DNA of 64,000 nt from Lumbricus rubellus (lineage: Eukaryota; Annelida; Clitellata; Crassiclitellata; Lumbricidae). The notes beneath the pieces are model-generated. The model saw nothing but the letters and a program-made list of their open reading frames with translations. It was not told the DNA's origin and searched no databases. Each line of letters starts with the position of its first letter. Position 1 is the stretch's first letter. The translations under genes were made by a program, and so were the position numbers. This document shows, one piece after another, positions 1 through 11,200 of this stretch. The stretch spans positions 124,001 to 188,000 of the forward strand of contig OX243816.1 of assembly GCA_945859605.1 (NCBI GenBank), written 5' to 3'.

Positions 1-83
1 CCGTAGCTCAGTGGAGAGAGCGCTGGTCGATCAACAGTATTGAGTTGTCATTATCGCGATCCGAGTTCAAGCCTCGCTCAGGG
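1..83 (+). repeat. tRNA-like sequence, probable SINE head
   Basis: The first 83 bases resemble a tRNA gene: an A-box-like block (TAGCTCAGTGG, then AGAGCGCTGG) and, about 50 bases later, a B-box-like block (GAGTTCAAGCC). The spacing is wider than in most tRNAs and no acceptor stem closes, so a tRNA-derived SINE head or decayed tRNA pseudogene is more likely than a working tRNA. The element may begin outside the window. Confidence 0.4.
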
Positions 84-322
84 AAAAATTTAGTAAAGTT
101 TCTGTTAGCTGCCGTATATGTGCGCTTTGCTGTGGCATTGCTTGACTCGAGTACGTTCTGCTGAAAGTAGGATACATCCCTCCCACTTCTGGATTGGCCG
201 AATCAGGAGTGATCCAGCACTTAGGCCCAATAGTGTTAAGTTACCGAACCCACTGCTGTAAAGCCGACCTGCGTGTCGTGCTACAGCTAGTGGGCCATAT
301 TTCGTATAACCTGTAGGCTACC
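84..322. other. Unassigned sequence before the LTR element
   Basis: No open frame, RNA gene or tandem repeat was recognised. It may be the body of the SINE whose head lies at 1-83. The last five bases, CTACC, are the left copy of the LTR element's target duplication. Confidence 0.5.
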
Positions 323-909
323 TGTGACAGGTGTAGCTGCATCGCTATTGGACATTATCATTAGACCACGCCTACCGCGGTACGTACGAATGCGAGTCAG
401 GACATGTGCAATCAGTGGTGTAGTCCTAAAAAATGAAGTGGGGGAACGCAAAAAATGAAGTGGGGGAACGCTTCATATTAGGCTTACAAATTTTTTCTCA
501 ATTATTAATTTATTGTTATTACAGTAGGCCTACTACTGTACTATTTTCATTTGTCATTAGCTTTTATTTACAAGCCATTGAACACATATATAAATATATC
601 TGCGAAACTGCGAAAGGCTCCAGTAAGTAGCAGCTGAAACTGTGAATCTTGAATTTTTTGTTTCCTCCCTGGAAAAAAGTGGGGGAACGGCGTTCCCCCG
701 CGGAAAAAAGTGGAGGAACGGCATTCCCCCGCGTTCCCCCCCCACTACACCACTGTGTGCAATGTAGCACGAGCATTCGGTAGTCAGACGCTGAGAGGAT
801 AGCTCAACAATGTTAGATCTTGTAACCTACACGTTTCTAGTACCATAGCTTATCGTAGTATAGTAATAAACGTGACAGTACATTACGACTCTATTGTACT
901 ACCGTTACA
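323..909 (+). repeat. 5' LTR, interrupted by a MITE
   Basis: LTR sequence occupies 323-412 and 764-909, and 413-763 is the inserted MITE plus its duplicated target. The uninterrupted version is at 4158-4393. Confidence 0.9.
413..755. mobile_element. hAT-type MITE inserted in the 5' LTR
   Basis: A 343-bp insert has perfect 12-bp terminal inverted repeats (CAGTGGTGTAGT / ACTACACCACTG). It is flanked by an 8-bp direct duplication TGTGCAAT (405-412 and 756-763). The 3' LTR holds the empty site with one TGTGCAAT. An 8-bp duplication and CA..TG ends are typical of the hAT superfamily. The interior has AGTGGGGGAACG-type motifs in both orientations and no transposase. Confidence 0.9.
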
Positions 910-1049
910 TGGTGTCAAAACTGAACTTACGCGCTAGAATGATCGGACAAGCTAAGACAAAGTACATCGATAAGCAAAGCAGACATTCTGATTCGACGAG
1001 AAGGCGGGAATAGCCTGCATAAACATTCGAACACGGCATTTGATAAAAT

Positions 1050-1345
1050 TATGTGGAGCAGCGTCCGCGTTCTGAGTCGACACCAAGAGATACGCCCGCA
1101 GTGGTATTGTATTCTTCGTGTGGTCGACCGATCGGAACTGCAAGCAAGCAAGCGTGCGGGAAATCAACGCTCTGTCGAATGCCAGTTGACGCCAAGAGAT
1201 ACGCCCGCAGCGGTACTGTATTCTTCGTGTGGTCGACCGATCTGACCTCCAAAACGTACGGGAACTCAACGCTCTATCGAATGCCAGTCGACGCCAAGAG
1301 ATACGCCCGCAGCGGTATTGTATTCTTCGTGCGGTCAACAATCGA
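1050..1345 (+). repeat. Three tandem units of about 100-109 bp inside the LTR element
   Basis: The block CCAAGAGATACGCCCGCAG followed by TATTCTTCGTG recurs at 1083, 1192 and 1294. Open frames across it on both strands are by-products of the repetition and resemble no protein known to me. Confidence 0.8.
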
Positions 1346-1594
1346 ATAACCAGTTCAGTTCGGTGCAGTTCCGGGTGCTATCCCAACTACCAACTGAATG
1401 TGGGTTTCGCAATCAAGGCAGCAGCGAGCATCGTTGCTGAAAACACTGTGAGACGCATTCGATGGCTGGAGCAGTCTACTGCGCTCTCAGTAGAATCCCA
1501 GAAGTCAACGTTGAGGTAGGCACTATGTGCATGCAGGTGCCATGAGTAGCCTAGTTTGTAAACCTACTGAACGTAACGGAAGGCTGAAGGCCAG

Positions 1595-2175
1595 TCAAGA
1601 TTATTGTAAACCAGCGGGATGCTGCTGTAAGATTATTGTAAACCAGCGGGATGCTGCTGTAAGATTATTGTAAACCGGCGGGATGCTGATGTAAGATTAT
1701 TGTAAACCAGCGGGATGCTGATGTTAGATTATTGTAAACCAGCGGGATGCTGATGTAAGATTATTGTATACCAGTGGGATGCTGAAGTAAGATTATTGTA
1801 AACCAGCGTTATGCTGATGTAAGATTGTTGTATACCAGCGGGATGCTGAAGTAAGATTATTGTAAACCAGCGGGAGGCTGAAGTAAGATTATTGTAGAGT
1901 GTAAATCTACTAGAGGCTGTATGCCAATCAGATTATTGTAGAATGCAAATCTGTGTGCAAATAAGATTATTGTAGAGTATAATCTACTGCAGGCTGTACA
2001 GGCCAGTAAGATTAGTGAATTTAGTGTATATCTATACAGAAGGCTGTAGAAAAATTATAGTAAACTAGCAGAAGGCTGTAGAAAAATTATAGTAAACTAG
2101 CAGAAAGCTGTAGAGAAATTATTGTAAACCAGCAGAAGGCTGTAGAAAAATTATAGTAAACTAGCAGAAGGCTGT
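1595..2175 (+). repeat. Degenerate minisatellite of about 32 bp inside the LTR element
   Basis: Units of the type AGATTATTGTAAACCAGCGG plus GATGCTG repeat about 18 times. They drift into a second subfamily (AAAAATTATAGTAAACTAGC) after about 2040. There is no coding signal. Confidence 0.85.
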
Positions 2176-2382
2176 AGAGTATAAGCCAGTAGAATTACGG
2201 TAATTCAGTGGAATTCTGAAGCCAGTAAACATCACTGTAATAAAAATGGACTGCTTGCAAACTAATAAAAGTGCTGTAAGCCAGCTGCGGAATTGTGAGC
2301 CTATACACAGCATCATGCGAGCGCCATGACACTTACATGGAATTCGTAAAGCAGTAAAGTTGTTCTACACGTAGATTGCTGT

Positions 2383-3462
2383 ATGGCAGTGAAACAGAGG
2401 TGCGCCATGACAGTGGCGAGCGCCATGACAGTGACGTCTTGGAAAACGACGTCCATCTTGCAAATCATGAAAGTTGTCTTTCCGTCCAGATACCACCGAA
2501 GCGTTATCCACTACAGGCCCCCCCCCCCCGCCGAGCAGCAGACGGACCTCAGCAAAGGCAAAGTGTCAGGGCTGGTGTCAATTAACGACCAGACCCCCCT
2601 CCGGTCATGCCCGCTCGACACAGAAACGCTCGGACTCTGGAGTCAATCTTCACGTGAATCAGCGGCGCTGATAACCCGCATCCATCAGATGGACGATTCT
2701 GAGAAAGCCATTAAGTTAACGCTACGGACGGACCCTCGTCTCACACCCCACCACCGTCGTGCCGACACCCATGCATCGCTACGCTTGGCAGCCGACGCCC
2801 CAGAGATAAAGTCATCGGTCTACAAAGGACGCTCTGTTTGGAGATTCTACAGGCGACGGACAAACCGACAGCACATATTGGTCAACAGCTTCATTGTCTC
2901 CAGGGTTGACTACTGCAACAGCGTACTGGCGGGTCTTCCGGCTTGTCAGCTGGAGCGGATCCAGTCGGTGCTCAACTCCGCTGCACGCATTATATACGGT
3001 CGCACACCATCCGATCATGTGACTGACCTGCTGCGTGACAACCTGCACTGGCTGCGAGTCCCCCAGCGTATTCAATACAAGCTCTGCCTAATTACATACA
3101 AGTCATTACACAACCTCATGCCTGAATACATCGCCGATTTCTGCATTCCAATCGCAGACAATAGGTTACGATCGTCGGCGAGGGGCCTGCTGCATGTACC
3201 AAGGTCAACCACGAGGTTTGGTGAAAGCTCGTTCTCTGTGTCGGGACCAACTGCATGGAACAGTCTTCCTGGCTACGTGAAGATGGCACCATCTGTGGAG
3301 ACATTTAAATCCAGTCTCAAAACTTACCTATTCAAACAATCGTATATTTAATTAAATCTAGGCTAACATGTTATCCTGTGTACAGCGCCCTTTCCTTCGG
3401 CCTCGGCTGAGCTACGGCGCTATATAAATCGTCTTATTATTATTATTATTATTATTATTATT
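2383..3462 (+). pseudogene. Captured 3' end of an L2/CR1-like LINE (reverse transcriptase C-terminus)
   Basis: A 322-codon frame runs from 2383 to 3351. Its second half, from about residue 161, is the recognisable C-terminal region of a non-LTR reverse transcriptase: SRVDYCNSVLAGLP, then RIQSVLNSAARIIYGR, then HWLRVPQRIQYKL, then GPTAWNSLP. The catalytic palm and the endonuclease are absent, so it cannot work alone. Downstream is a LINE 3' end (GCGCTATATAAATCG) and an ATT microsatellite at 3436-3462, like a LINE tail. The first half of the frame (proline run, low complexity) is unlike a LINE and is probably unrelated LTR-element sequence. The fragment lies inside the LTR element in the same orientation. 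Confidence 0.8.
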
Positions 3463-3840
3463 AGCACCATCCTCCAACACCCTCCTCTGAGCGCCCAGCA
3501 TCCTCCTCCGCCGCAGCTCGTAAACTCTCCAACAGCTGCGACACGGCCGTTGAACTTGGTGAGCCGCGTCACTGACCGCCCGAAAACACCCTCCTCCAAC
3601 AGGACCAACACCCATCGTCTATTCCTTCTACGCACCGTTCGTCTGAGCAACAATCGAACGCATCCTCCTCCACCACCCTACTCCGCCCCACTCGTAAAAT
3701 CTCCGACATCTGGTCGACCGTTGAACCCAGTCAGCCACATCCCGACCGCCCGATGGGCCCCCACCGTCTATTCCTCCGTTCGTCTGTGCTGCAACCGAAA
3801 GCACCCTCCTCCAACACCCTCGCTGCCAGACGGTCATTAG
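3463..3840 (+). repeat. Imperfect long tandem repeats inside the LTR element
   Basis: Blocks containing CATCCTCCTCC, CGTCTATTCCTTC and CGTTCGTCTGAGCAAC recur two to three times at spacings of roughly 150 bp with many differences. No protein is recognised in the accompanying frames. Confidence 0.55.
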
Positions 3841-4157
3841 TCCTATCTGTTCATCTGTCATCATACTGCTATAGCGAAACGCAAGGAAACCTCGGCAAGA
3901 GACTTTCACCAGAGACTTTGTAGATTAAATAATAAATAGGACTTAGACATAGCCTACGGTAGACATTATTAGATTTCTTTGACATTTTAAAAGGGAAGAT
4001 GTGAGTAGGCCTATAGGCTATTGTTTAGGGTGACATAATATAATTGACTGGGAGTAGTGACATTATAGATATTTCTGATTTTGACATATAACATATATAG
4101 GTATACAGATTGGGGATTAGCAAATAGATCAAATGGACATTCGTAAAGCAGGGGAGA

Positions 4158-4393
4158 TGTGACAGGTGTAGCTGCATCGCTATTGGACATTATCATTAGA
4201 CCACGCCTACCGCGGTACGTACGAATGCGAGTCAGGACATGTGCAATGTAGCACGAGCATTCGGTAGTCAGACGCTGAGAGGATAGCTCAACAATGTTAG
4301 ATCTTGTAACCTACACGTTTCTAGTACCATAGCTTATCGTAGTATAGTAATAAACGTAACAGTACATTACGACTCTATTGTACTACCGTTACA
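4158..4393 (+). repeat. 3' LTR, uninterrupted
   Basis: This is the 236-bp copy of the LTR, from TGTGACAGG to CCGTTACA. It follows a purine-rich tract and is followed by the right target-site copy CTACC. It preserves the empty hAT target TGTGCAAT. Confidence 0.92.
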
Positions 4394-4398
4394 CTACC

Positions 4399-5260
4399 TG
4401 TAATCATTCTGCGGTTTGTCAGATTGAATGTCAATAAAGAAGATATTATATATTATAGGCTAATAACGTCTGCATCGTCAATCAAGCCATTCAAGCGGTC
4501 AACATCCGGGTAATGAGAAGGGAGGTAATCCGACTTACATTGGAGAGCGATCGGTCGAGAGGTAGGCTACCGAAATCGAAACGCGTAGGCCTAAGGCCTA
4601 TTCAGTATGAGAATTGTGGAAAAATAACTGGGGGGGGGTTGGCCTATGATAAACTTGAAATTGGGGTATGAAAAACATACTTTAACATGAGGCTCTAAGA
4701 AAGACTGGGGGGGTTCAACCCCCCCAACCCCCCCGGCAATTCTCACCCTGGGCCTATTACTAGCTAGCTATATAGCCCTAACGTCTACCCCTCGTCTAAG
4801 CGTCTTTCATGTAGGTTCACCTAAAAGCAGATCGAGGTCTTTGCTAAAAGTGCCTATAGGCCTAATATATAGGCCTATTATATATTACGTTTTAAAAATC
4901 CAGAAAAACAACCGTGACAAAAAAGCTAGATATAGCCTATAGGCTACTGACAAAAAAGCTAGAGACCTAGACAAGGCCGAAAGACCTAAATCTAGGTAGA
5001 AAAACTGAGTGGCATCTCTGCCTCTGCCGCCTATAGCCTATACTATAGGCCTATCGCTTTTGTTATGATTAGCCTAAGCGCCTTTATAAGCTGCATGATC
5101 TCCCACGAATTGACAATGACATCAATTTGGCTTTTGTAGGCGCTGCACAGCTTTAGGCCTATTTCTTAACGTTCAGATCGATGTAGGTCTACACAAAATG
5201 TGTAGGCCTATGTTCTAAATGGACTAGTGCAGTTGTAGAAACACTTCTGTAGGCTACAGT
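4399..5260. other. Non-coding stretch rich in TAGGCCTA motifs
   Basis: There is no gene-like frame. TAGGCCTA/AGGCCTAT occurs many times, and there are two G/C-run palindromic pieces (about 4627-4740) that look like MITE remnants. Confidence 0.5.
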
Positions 5261-6254
5261 TTAACCCTCAGGCTATATATATATACCACGCTATTTTTGT
5301 AACACTGACTACCAAGGGGGGGTGGTTACCAGCCCCCCTGGATTTTGGGTTTGGTTTGAGATATCATAACTTGTAATACACCTATGGATTCAGCATTCAT
5401 TTCTGCACAAAATGGTATATTTAGGTTTAAAAATAATATATGAAAGCACCCCGAAGTTATGAATTTTTTACCGTAGGCACCCGTCGATTCCACAAAATGT
5501 ATACTTTCGCATAAGCAAATTATTAGATTCTGTGTGTTTTAACATAATTTATTTAATTAAAAATAGTTTACATATAATAAAGTCCAATATTCAACTATAA
5601 AAACTAGTAATAAGTTAGTTTTAGTTACAATAAAAAGAGAAAAAACATGTAAAACATGCTGAAAAACGTTTACGCAGACTTATCGGTTTGCGTTGTAAAA
5701 AACCCCCAACATTTTCACACATTTAAATTTATTTTGAGCACTTCCGGTCATCAAATGTCAAATTAATTGGTATCAAAAATAGCCCTAAATGCACTCTATA
5801 GAATGACATAATTTATTTCTCTTAAAAAAATTATGAATAATTTTTAATAGAAAAAACATGAAAATTTTATGAAAATAAAACACCTTTATTTATATTTTAA
5901 TTTATTTTGAGCACTTCCGGTTGTCAAAAGACAACTCCGTGACCACCAAAATGTAGCCCCACATTCCCTCTACAGAATGGTGTAATTGTTGTCTCTTCAT
6001 GTCAAAGGACGGATAAGATACAGCCGATAATCTAAGGGGGGTGGTATCCACCCCCCTTGGTGCCTCGGGTATATCGGGTATAACTTTTGAATGGTATGGT
6101 ATATCATCACACATTTTAGCTCAGAATGTGTGCAAATGAATCCTCTACAGCTACCTAAAACGTCAAAATTTTATTCCTAACGAAAAAAAATTGATTTGGG
6201 AAAAACCTAGGGGGGGTGGATACCACCCCCCCCCCCTGGTAGCCCGAGGGTTAA
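5261..6254. mobile_element. piggyBac-like non-autonomous element
   Basis: Ends read TTAACCCTCAGGCTA at 5261 and TAGCCCGAGGGTTAA at 6240-6254. They are inverted repeats of about 11 bp bounded by TTAA on each side, the hallmark of piggyBac insertion. The interior (about 990 bp) contains three palindromic G-run/C-run blocks (around 5316, 6035 and 6211; for example GGGGGGTGGATACCACCCCC) and AT-rich filler. No transposase frame is seen, so it would depend on a partner. Confidence 0.7.
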
Positions 6255-7379
6255 AATAGCAAAAGGGCCGTTGTCCTCCGATTGGAAGTAATTTACCATG
6301 GAGGATGGGAAATGAAAGAATAGAAAGAGGGGTTGTGCAGTTCTAAAAACCTTAAAACATAATGTGGCGCTGTAGAAATTCCCAGATTAGGCCTATGCGA
6401 TCAGGTTCAACTGACACTCCACGATTAGAAGTTATAAACTTTTAAATTATGACACGGAAGACCTGGAATTCCTCAATGACCACAGCCTCGAACATCTGAG
6501 CTGTCGACCTTAAGCCTACAATCCCTACATGTTGCTTTTTGGTAGGCTGGGCTCGTGTAGCCTATTCGATTGCTATCATTCTGTTGAATGTTGTGTTGTG
6601 TTAGCTCTAAATTGAAAGTGATAGTAGGCTACCTAATAAAAATCTTCGTTTAATCAGAAACTAGGCTGTTGGACTGTTTGGCACCATGCAATAGGCAAAT
6701 AGCCTGTAATCAAGTTGCCTATTAACGCGGCTGCTGTAACCCACTCTGGCTGAATTCCAATGTTAAGAGGCAGCATTCTGAATTTGCGCTATAAGATTTT
6801 TTAGTGTCTTGTTGCAGAATGATGTTCAAGAAAAAAAACAATGATCCTACTTTGCGATGCCGTCGTCTGTCTCGTCTGATTATTTTATATTTTATTATTT
6901 ATAATGTCTAAAAGATATTTAAATCGTTGTTCTACTGATGGTTTGCGTGCATAAGTGAGTTTTACGTGAACTTTGTAAAAAGTTATGAGAAAAATAGAAA
7001 TGTAGTCAGAGGGTTCGCATGCCGATAACTGATTGATTTAGCGCCGTAAAATAGCATAAACCAGCGACAGCGTCTCATAATAATCGTCCACAAAAAGTTT
7101 ATTGTCTACGAGACTATGGAGCGAAGAACCTACTATATACGTGAAAACGCAGTCGACGCGATCCGGCAACTGTCGACTACGTTTTCACGCACTCTACAAG
7201 GCTCTGGAAATTCATTATTAAAACATCGTGAGAGAAGTTTTTGGACGGCAATGGGGGTCTGGAGAATTTCACATCTTGTTTGGGAACATAAAGCATACAT
7301 TTAATAATATTTTTGATGGCATATGGACCAATAATTATATTTGCAATTTAAAAAGTGCCTGCTGAGATTTAAGACACCA
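6255..7379. other. Non-coding, unassigned
   Basis: No conserved frame. A short imperfect palindrome lies at about 7140-7187 (GTGAAAACGCAGTCGAC facing GTCGACTACGTTTTCAC). Otherwise nothing is recognised. Confidence 0.45.
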
Positions 7380-7387
7380 TATTTAAA

Positions 7388-7670
7388 CAGTGGCGGCGCC
7401 AGGATTTCCTTTTTGGGGGGGGGGATTTCCTTGAAAAAATTCCATTTTAATCCGCCGAAATTTCTGACGACCTTTTTTTTAGTTATTATTCGGTCGAAAT
7501 CTTGTAAAAATTTTCCATTTTCACCGCCAAAATTTCTGATGACTTTTTTTCAGTCATCAGCTTGAATTTTTGTTGGGGGGGGCTGAACGTCGAAATTTGC
7601 CATTTTTACATGGGGAAAAAATGGATCGCCTATTTTTGGGGGCTCCCCCTAGCCGCTAGGCCCACTACTG
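7388..7670. mobile_element. hAT-type MITE, family with CAGTGGCGGCG end
   Basis: The 283-bp element starts CAGTGGCGGCGCCAGG and ends GGCCCACTACTG. It is flanked by an 8-bp duplication TATTTAAA (7380-7387 and 7671-7678). Its interior carries motifs such as TTTCTGACGACC and CTGAACGTCGAAATTTG that recur in the element at 35345-35624. No coding capacity. Confidence 0.85.
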
Positions 7671-7678
7671 TATTTAAA

Positions 7679-8210
7679 ATTGAAAAGTTTTAGAAGTTTG
7701 GCAACGTCTGTGTTTAATACTAAGGGATTGTGGATGTACTTATTATTTTATGAGCAGCCATTCCTCTAATTATAATTATTATAGATTCCTTGGTTTTCGT
7801 GTAACACTGATAGAAATCACTGCAACTGCTACAGCTGCGTGCGTGATAGATGCAATGTCACAAAACAGATTGATATTGCACTGCTGTCTCACTTTATGAA
7901 ATCCATGAACATTGACTACATGTCAAATGATGAATTTATGTATGTATGTATGTATGTATATGAACATTTATATAGCGCCTTATAATAACCTCACGAAGGC
8001 GCTTAACGTAGCTACCAGACAGTTCTAAACAAGTGCGTTTTAATTGATTTTATATGGTATTTATTCTGTAGAAAGATTTATTCAACTGCGAATGCTGATG
8101 AAGAGTGGCACGAGGACATTGTCCTCCGTTTTCTGTCACTTCGAAGAAGTAGATGACTGCAGTTGATGGCAATTGTTCTATCAACCTAGTCATCTGTGGA
8201 CGACGACGTC
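7679..8210 (+). other. Region upstream of LARGE, including possible 5' UTR
   Basis: It holds a TATG microsatellite (about 7938-7960) and a LINE/SINE 3'-end relic (TATATAGCGCC, 7970-8005). No promoter element can be asserted. The stop triplet TAG at 8187-8189 is in frame with the LARGE start, so the coding sequence cannot extend farther upstream in this exon. Confidence 0.5.
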
Positions 8211-8298
8211 ATGAGACTTCGACTGAGATATCTGCTGTTGGCAGCGGTCGTCATGGTAACAGTCATCATCCTTACGTTTTCGTCGTTCATCACTCAAG
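8211..8298 (+). CDS. LARGE1: LARGE exon 1: start codon and membrane anchor
   Basis: Encodes a short basic N-terminus (MRLRLRY) followed by about 20 hydrophobic residues, a type II signal anchor. The exon ends with one base of a glycine codon before GTTTGT. ATG 8211 is the first methionine after the in-frame stop at 8187. Confidence 0.88.
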
Positions 8299-11200
8299 GT
8301 TTGTTGTTCGATTTCATTGTCTTCACCGCTAATCTCATTTGATTTTCAATTTAATACTAATCAACTAGACTTCATATAGACAATATATGTATTTAATAGT
8401 TCTAAATAACGTATAAATTTTTTTGTTTAGGCGTATCTAAATGCGTAAAAATTAATTTTTACTAAGAACCCTAAATCTGTCCAAATTCGCTTCTTTTCAT
8501 GTGATATTTAATTAGGTTACAGATCAATTCAAAATGCGTGTTTGGTCTCGTTTTAAACAAGGAATCCTCTTCTTCTGTTCTAATAATGAAATATGACCTT
8601 CTTGTATTTAAAGCGCACAGAGATTGGCCCGAAAAAAGTTGACTAATTGTAAACAAATTTAGAATTGCTCTTCAAAACTGACACGTGACAAAATCTTGAG
8701 CTGTCACGTCTGAGCATGCGTACTCACTTGACCTTGCATGCTTTGTGTCTGGTCACTAAAGCAAATTATTTGTATTCCCTGCTTTTCGCTTAATAAACTT
8801 TATTCTTCGAAATGGAGGATATTTTGCAAATTTGTAGAGTGCTTTTCACATTGGTGAAGCTACACGTCTGCCAAATTTTATTAAAATTGGTCCAACAGAA
8901 ATGGCTGTTTCTAAGGAGAATGTCAATTTTTTATCACTAAACTTTGCACGCAGTTTTCACAACTAGGTAACTGTTTAAGTATGCTATCAGTTTGAAAATT
9001 CTATAACTCCAGTTATATGTGAGATATTGAAACACAGCAAACAGTTTTGGAAAGGTGAATAAAGAATCTACAAGACAGTGCTAAAAACCACAAAAATTTA
9101 ATTTTGAAGTTGCAGGATCTGATTTTTGTAGGGACGAGTCACATATAACATCATTCTGTAACGATAGCAGCGTTAAACTGGTTTGTCAATCGCCGGTATT
9201 ATTTCTTATAATATGTTTCAAGTTGTCTAGTGTGATGTTTGACTGGTTTAATGAGGTGGGCACTGATATCAGTTGTTGCTAAGGGAGATTTTTCCTTTGT
9301 CTCTTGTCTGGTTTTTCAAGGTGGTAAAATGGTAGAAGTAGGAAATGAGAAGATGCATTCAAAGGAGGACCATGAAGCCAGTCTCCTTCACCGCATTCGA
9401 CAGGTGGAAGAATTAAACGAGTTACTGATGCGAAGACTCAGGTTAGGTATCATTGCTGCTCAAGCTGTTCTCTCGATCACTATTTATATGCATGTACAGG
9501 TCAGCTGTGCTCTGCTTATATATCTGCTTATCGTATCATATATATGAGAGTTTTTACAAAGCACCTCTATTTCAGAGGTGCTCTCAGCAGTAGAAATAAG
9601 TTTTCAAGTCTTCAAGCATGGATGAGATTGACAACCCAATAAGATCATACTACGGTAAGAGGAGGTCATTTCACATTGAAGGGTCCACAATGGCAAAGGC
9701 ACGATGTTCAGCCATGGTAGAGTAATACTTGGATACGAGAGGCAACAGGAAGCCAGTGCAGGACATCAGTCATGTAGGTAGAAATGTGGAAGTAGTGAGG
9801 GAGACGAGCAATGAGCGTGACTTAAGGGAGGACAAGCGTGCCTTGGGATAATGCCCAGCAAATAGTGAATTGCAGTAGTCAACGCGACACTTGTGACAGC
9901 AGATGAAAGAAGCATGAACAATGGTTATAAAGACAGAAGAGGAAACAGATCTTTTGATGACTCTCAGGTGATAGTAACATGAAGCACACGTCAATTGCAA
10001 GAGGTATTCAGCGAACAAGAGACTGTGCTATAAAGGGTGACACCCAAGTCAAATCAAAGTAATGAATATTTGAAGTGAGGGTGCAATGAGGTGAGGAGTG
10101 GGAGGTTGGAGTCTGTTTGGTTGCATACTAGATCTAATGAGTCTTAGAGGAGTTAAGGTAAAGTTGGATGGCCAACATCCATGAGTGGAGGTCATGTGTG
10201 TACATTGCATGTACCTCAAAATGCGGATAGCAATTGGTCTTTTAAAGGATATTCTTATCTTACTTATCTTCTATGATCACACGATCTTGTAGCTCTGTCA
10301 ATGGTTGGTCTTCTCATCGATCAGCATCTGCTGGAAACTTTGTAGTACCTGGTCTTGTCTTTTCCAGGCGTTCTTTCACATTTGCTGGTCCCTTCATATC
10401 TGCCTCCTCATGTTCATAACTCTTTTAAGTAAGTAAGTATATTCTTTAATGTACCAGCTGCAAAACGCACTCTGGTATACAGGCACAAAATACACGACAT
10501 AAAAAACAAATACAAGACAAATCTGGCAGCCATCAACGGTGCCAACTCATATAGCTCAAGCCTATTGATGGAAACGTCACAACGACAGAGTCATCCTTTG
10601 GCAAAAAGGCCGCTAGAAAAGCACAAGTCACCACCGTCGAACTCCTATGCGTTGGCTACACGGAGAGTCCAGTTGATAGTTTCTCGTTCAGATGATGGTA
10701 GCTTAACAGCATTTTCAGTGTCTACAGGGCCGAGATGTATAAAGTCCGAAGAGCAGCTACGGGTAGCACAGCGCTGGAAACGTTGCACTACAACGGCACG
10801 GTCTTCAGTTGCTGTTAATAAGTTCCTTTATTTTCCCATTCATGTGTGCAATCATTCAGCTACGACAGTGACGAACCAATAATGACGATTGACGAACCTT
10901 GAACCCCTTGATGTTGAGCGGAATGGAATAGTCCAAAGAGGAAAGACGCAAGGCGATGGTTGAACGTCAAAATTTATAATCAAGTTACCGTCCAAACGCT
11001 TATGACACTGATGAAGAAAAGTCAGAAACTCAACACTCGACATCAATAAACATCTGAAAATCCGAACTAAAACGAGCGTGTCTCGCCACAGACGTAAAAG
11101 TCTGCCGAAATAACAAGAGAGGCACGACCATCAGCCAACATGGCGACGACCATGCACTGTGCGAGTCTGTCTTTCACTATAAACTGAAAGCATTATCAAA

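Larger units (their letters stand above)
323..4393 (+). mobile_element. Non-autonomous LTR retrotransposon with intact 5-bp target duplication
   Basis: Two direct repeats bound the element: 5' LTR 323-909 (split by a MITE) and 3' LTR 4158-4393. Without the MITE and its duplicated target the 5' LTR is 236 bp, the same as the 3' LTR. Each LTR begins TGTGACAGG and ends CCGTTACA. The flanks carry the same 5 bp, CTACC (318-322 and 4394-4398). A primer-binding site starting TGGTGTC follows the 5' LTR at 910, and a purine tract (AGCAGGGGAGA) ends just before 4158. The interior has no gag, protease, integrase or envelope frame. It holds tandem repeats and a captured LINE 3' end, so it would have to be mobilised in trans. 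The LTRs differ at few positions, for example AACGTGACAG versus AACGTAACAG, which suggests a fairly recent insertion. Confidence 0.9.

Noticed and set aside
1..83. Functional tRNA gene
   Set aside because: Boxes A and B are too far apart and no acceptor stem pairs, so a SINE head or pseudogene is more likely.
323..4393. Endogenous retrovirus
   Set aside because: No gag, protease, integrase or envelope sequence. The only reverse transcriptase-like piece is the tail of a non-LTR element.
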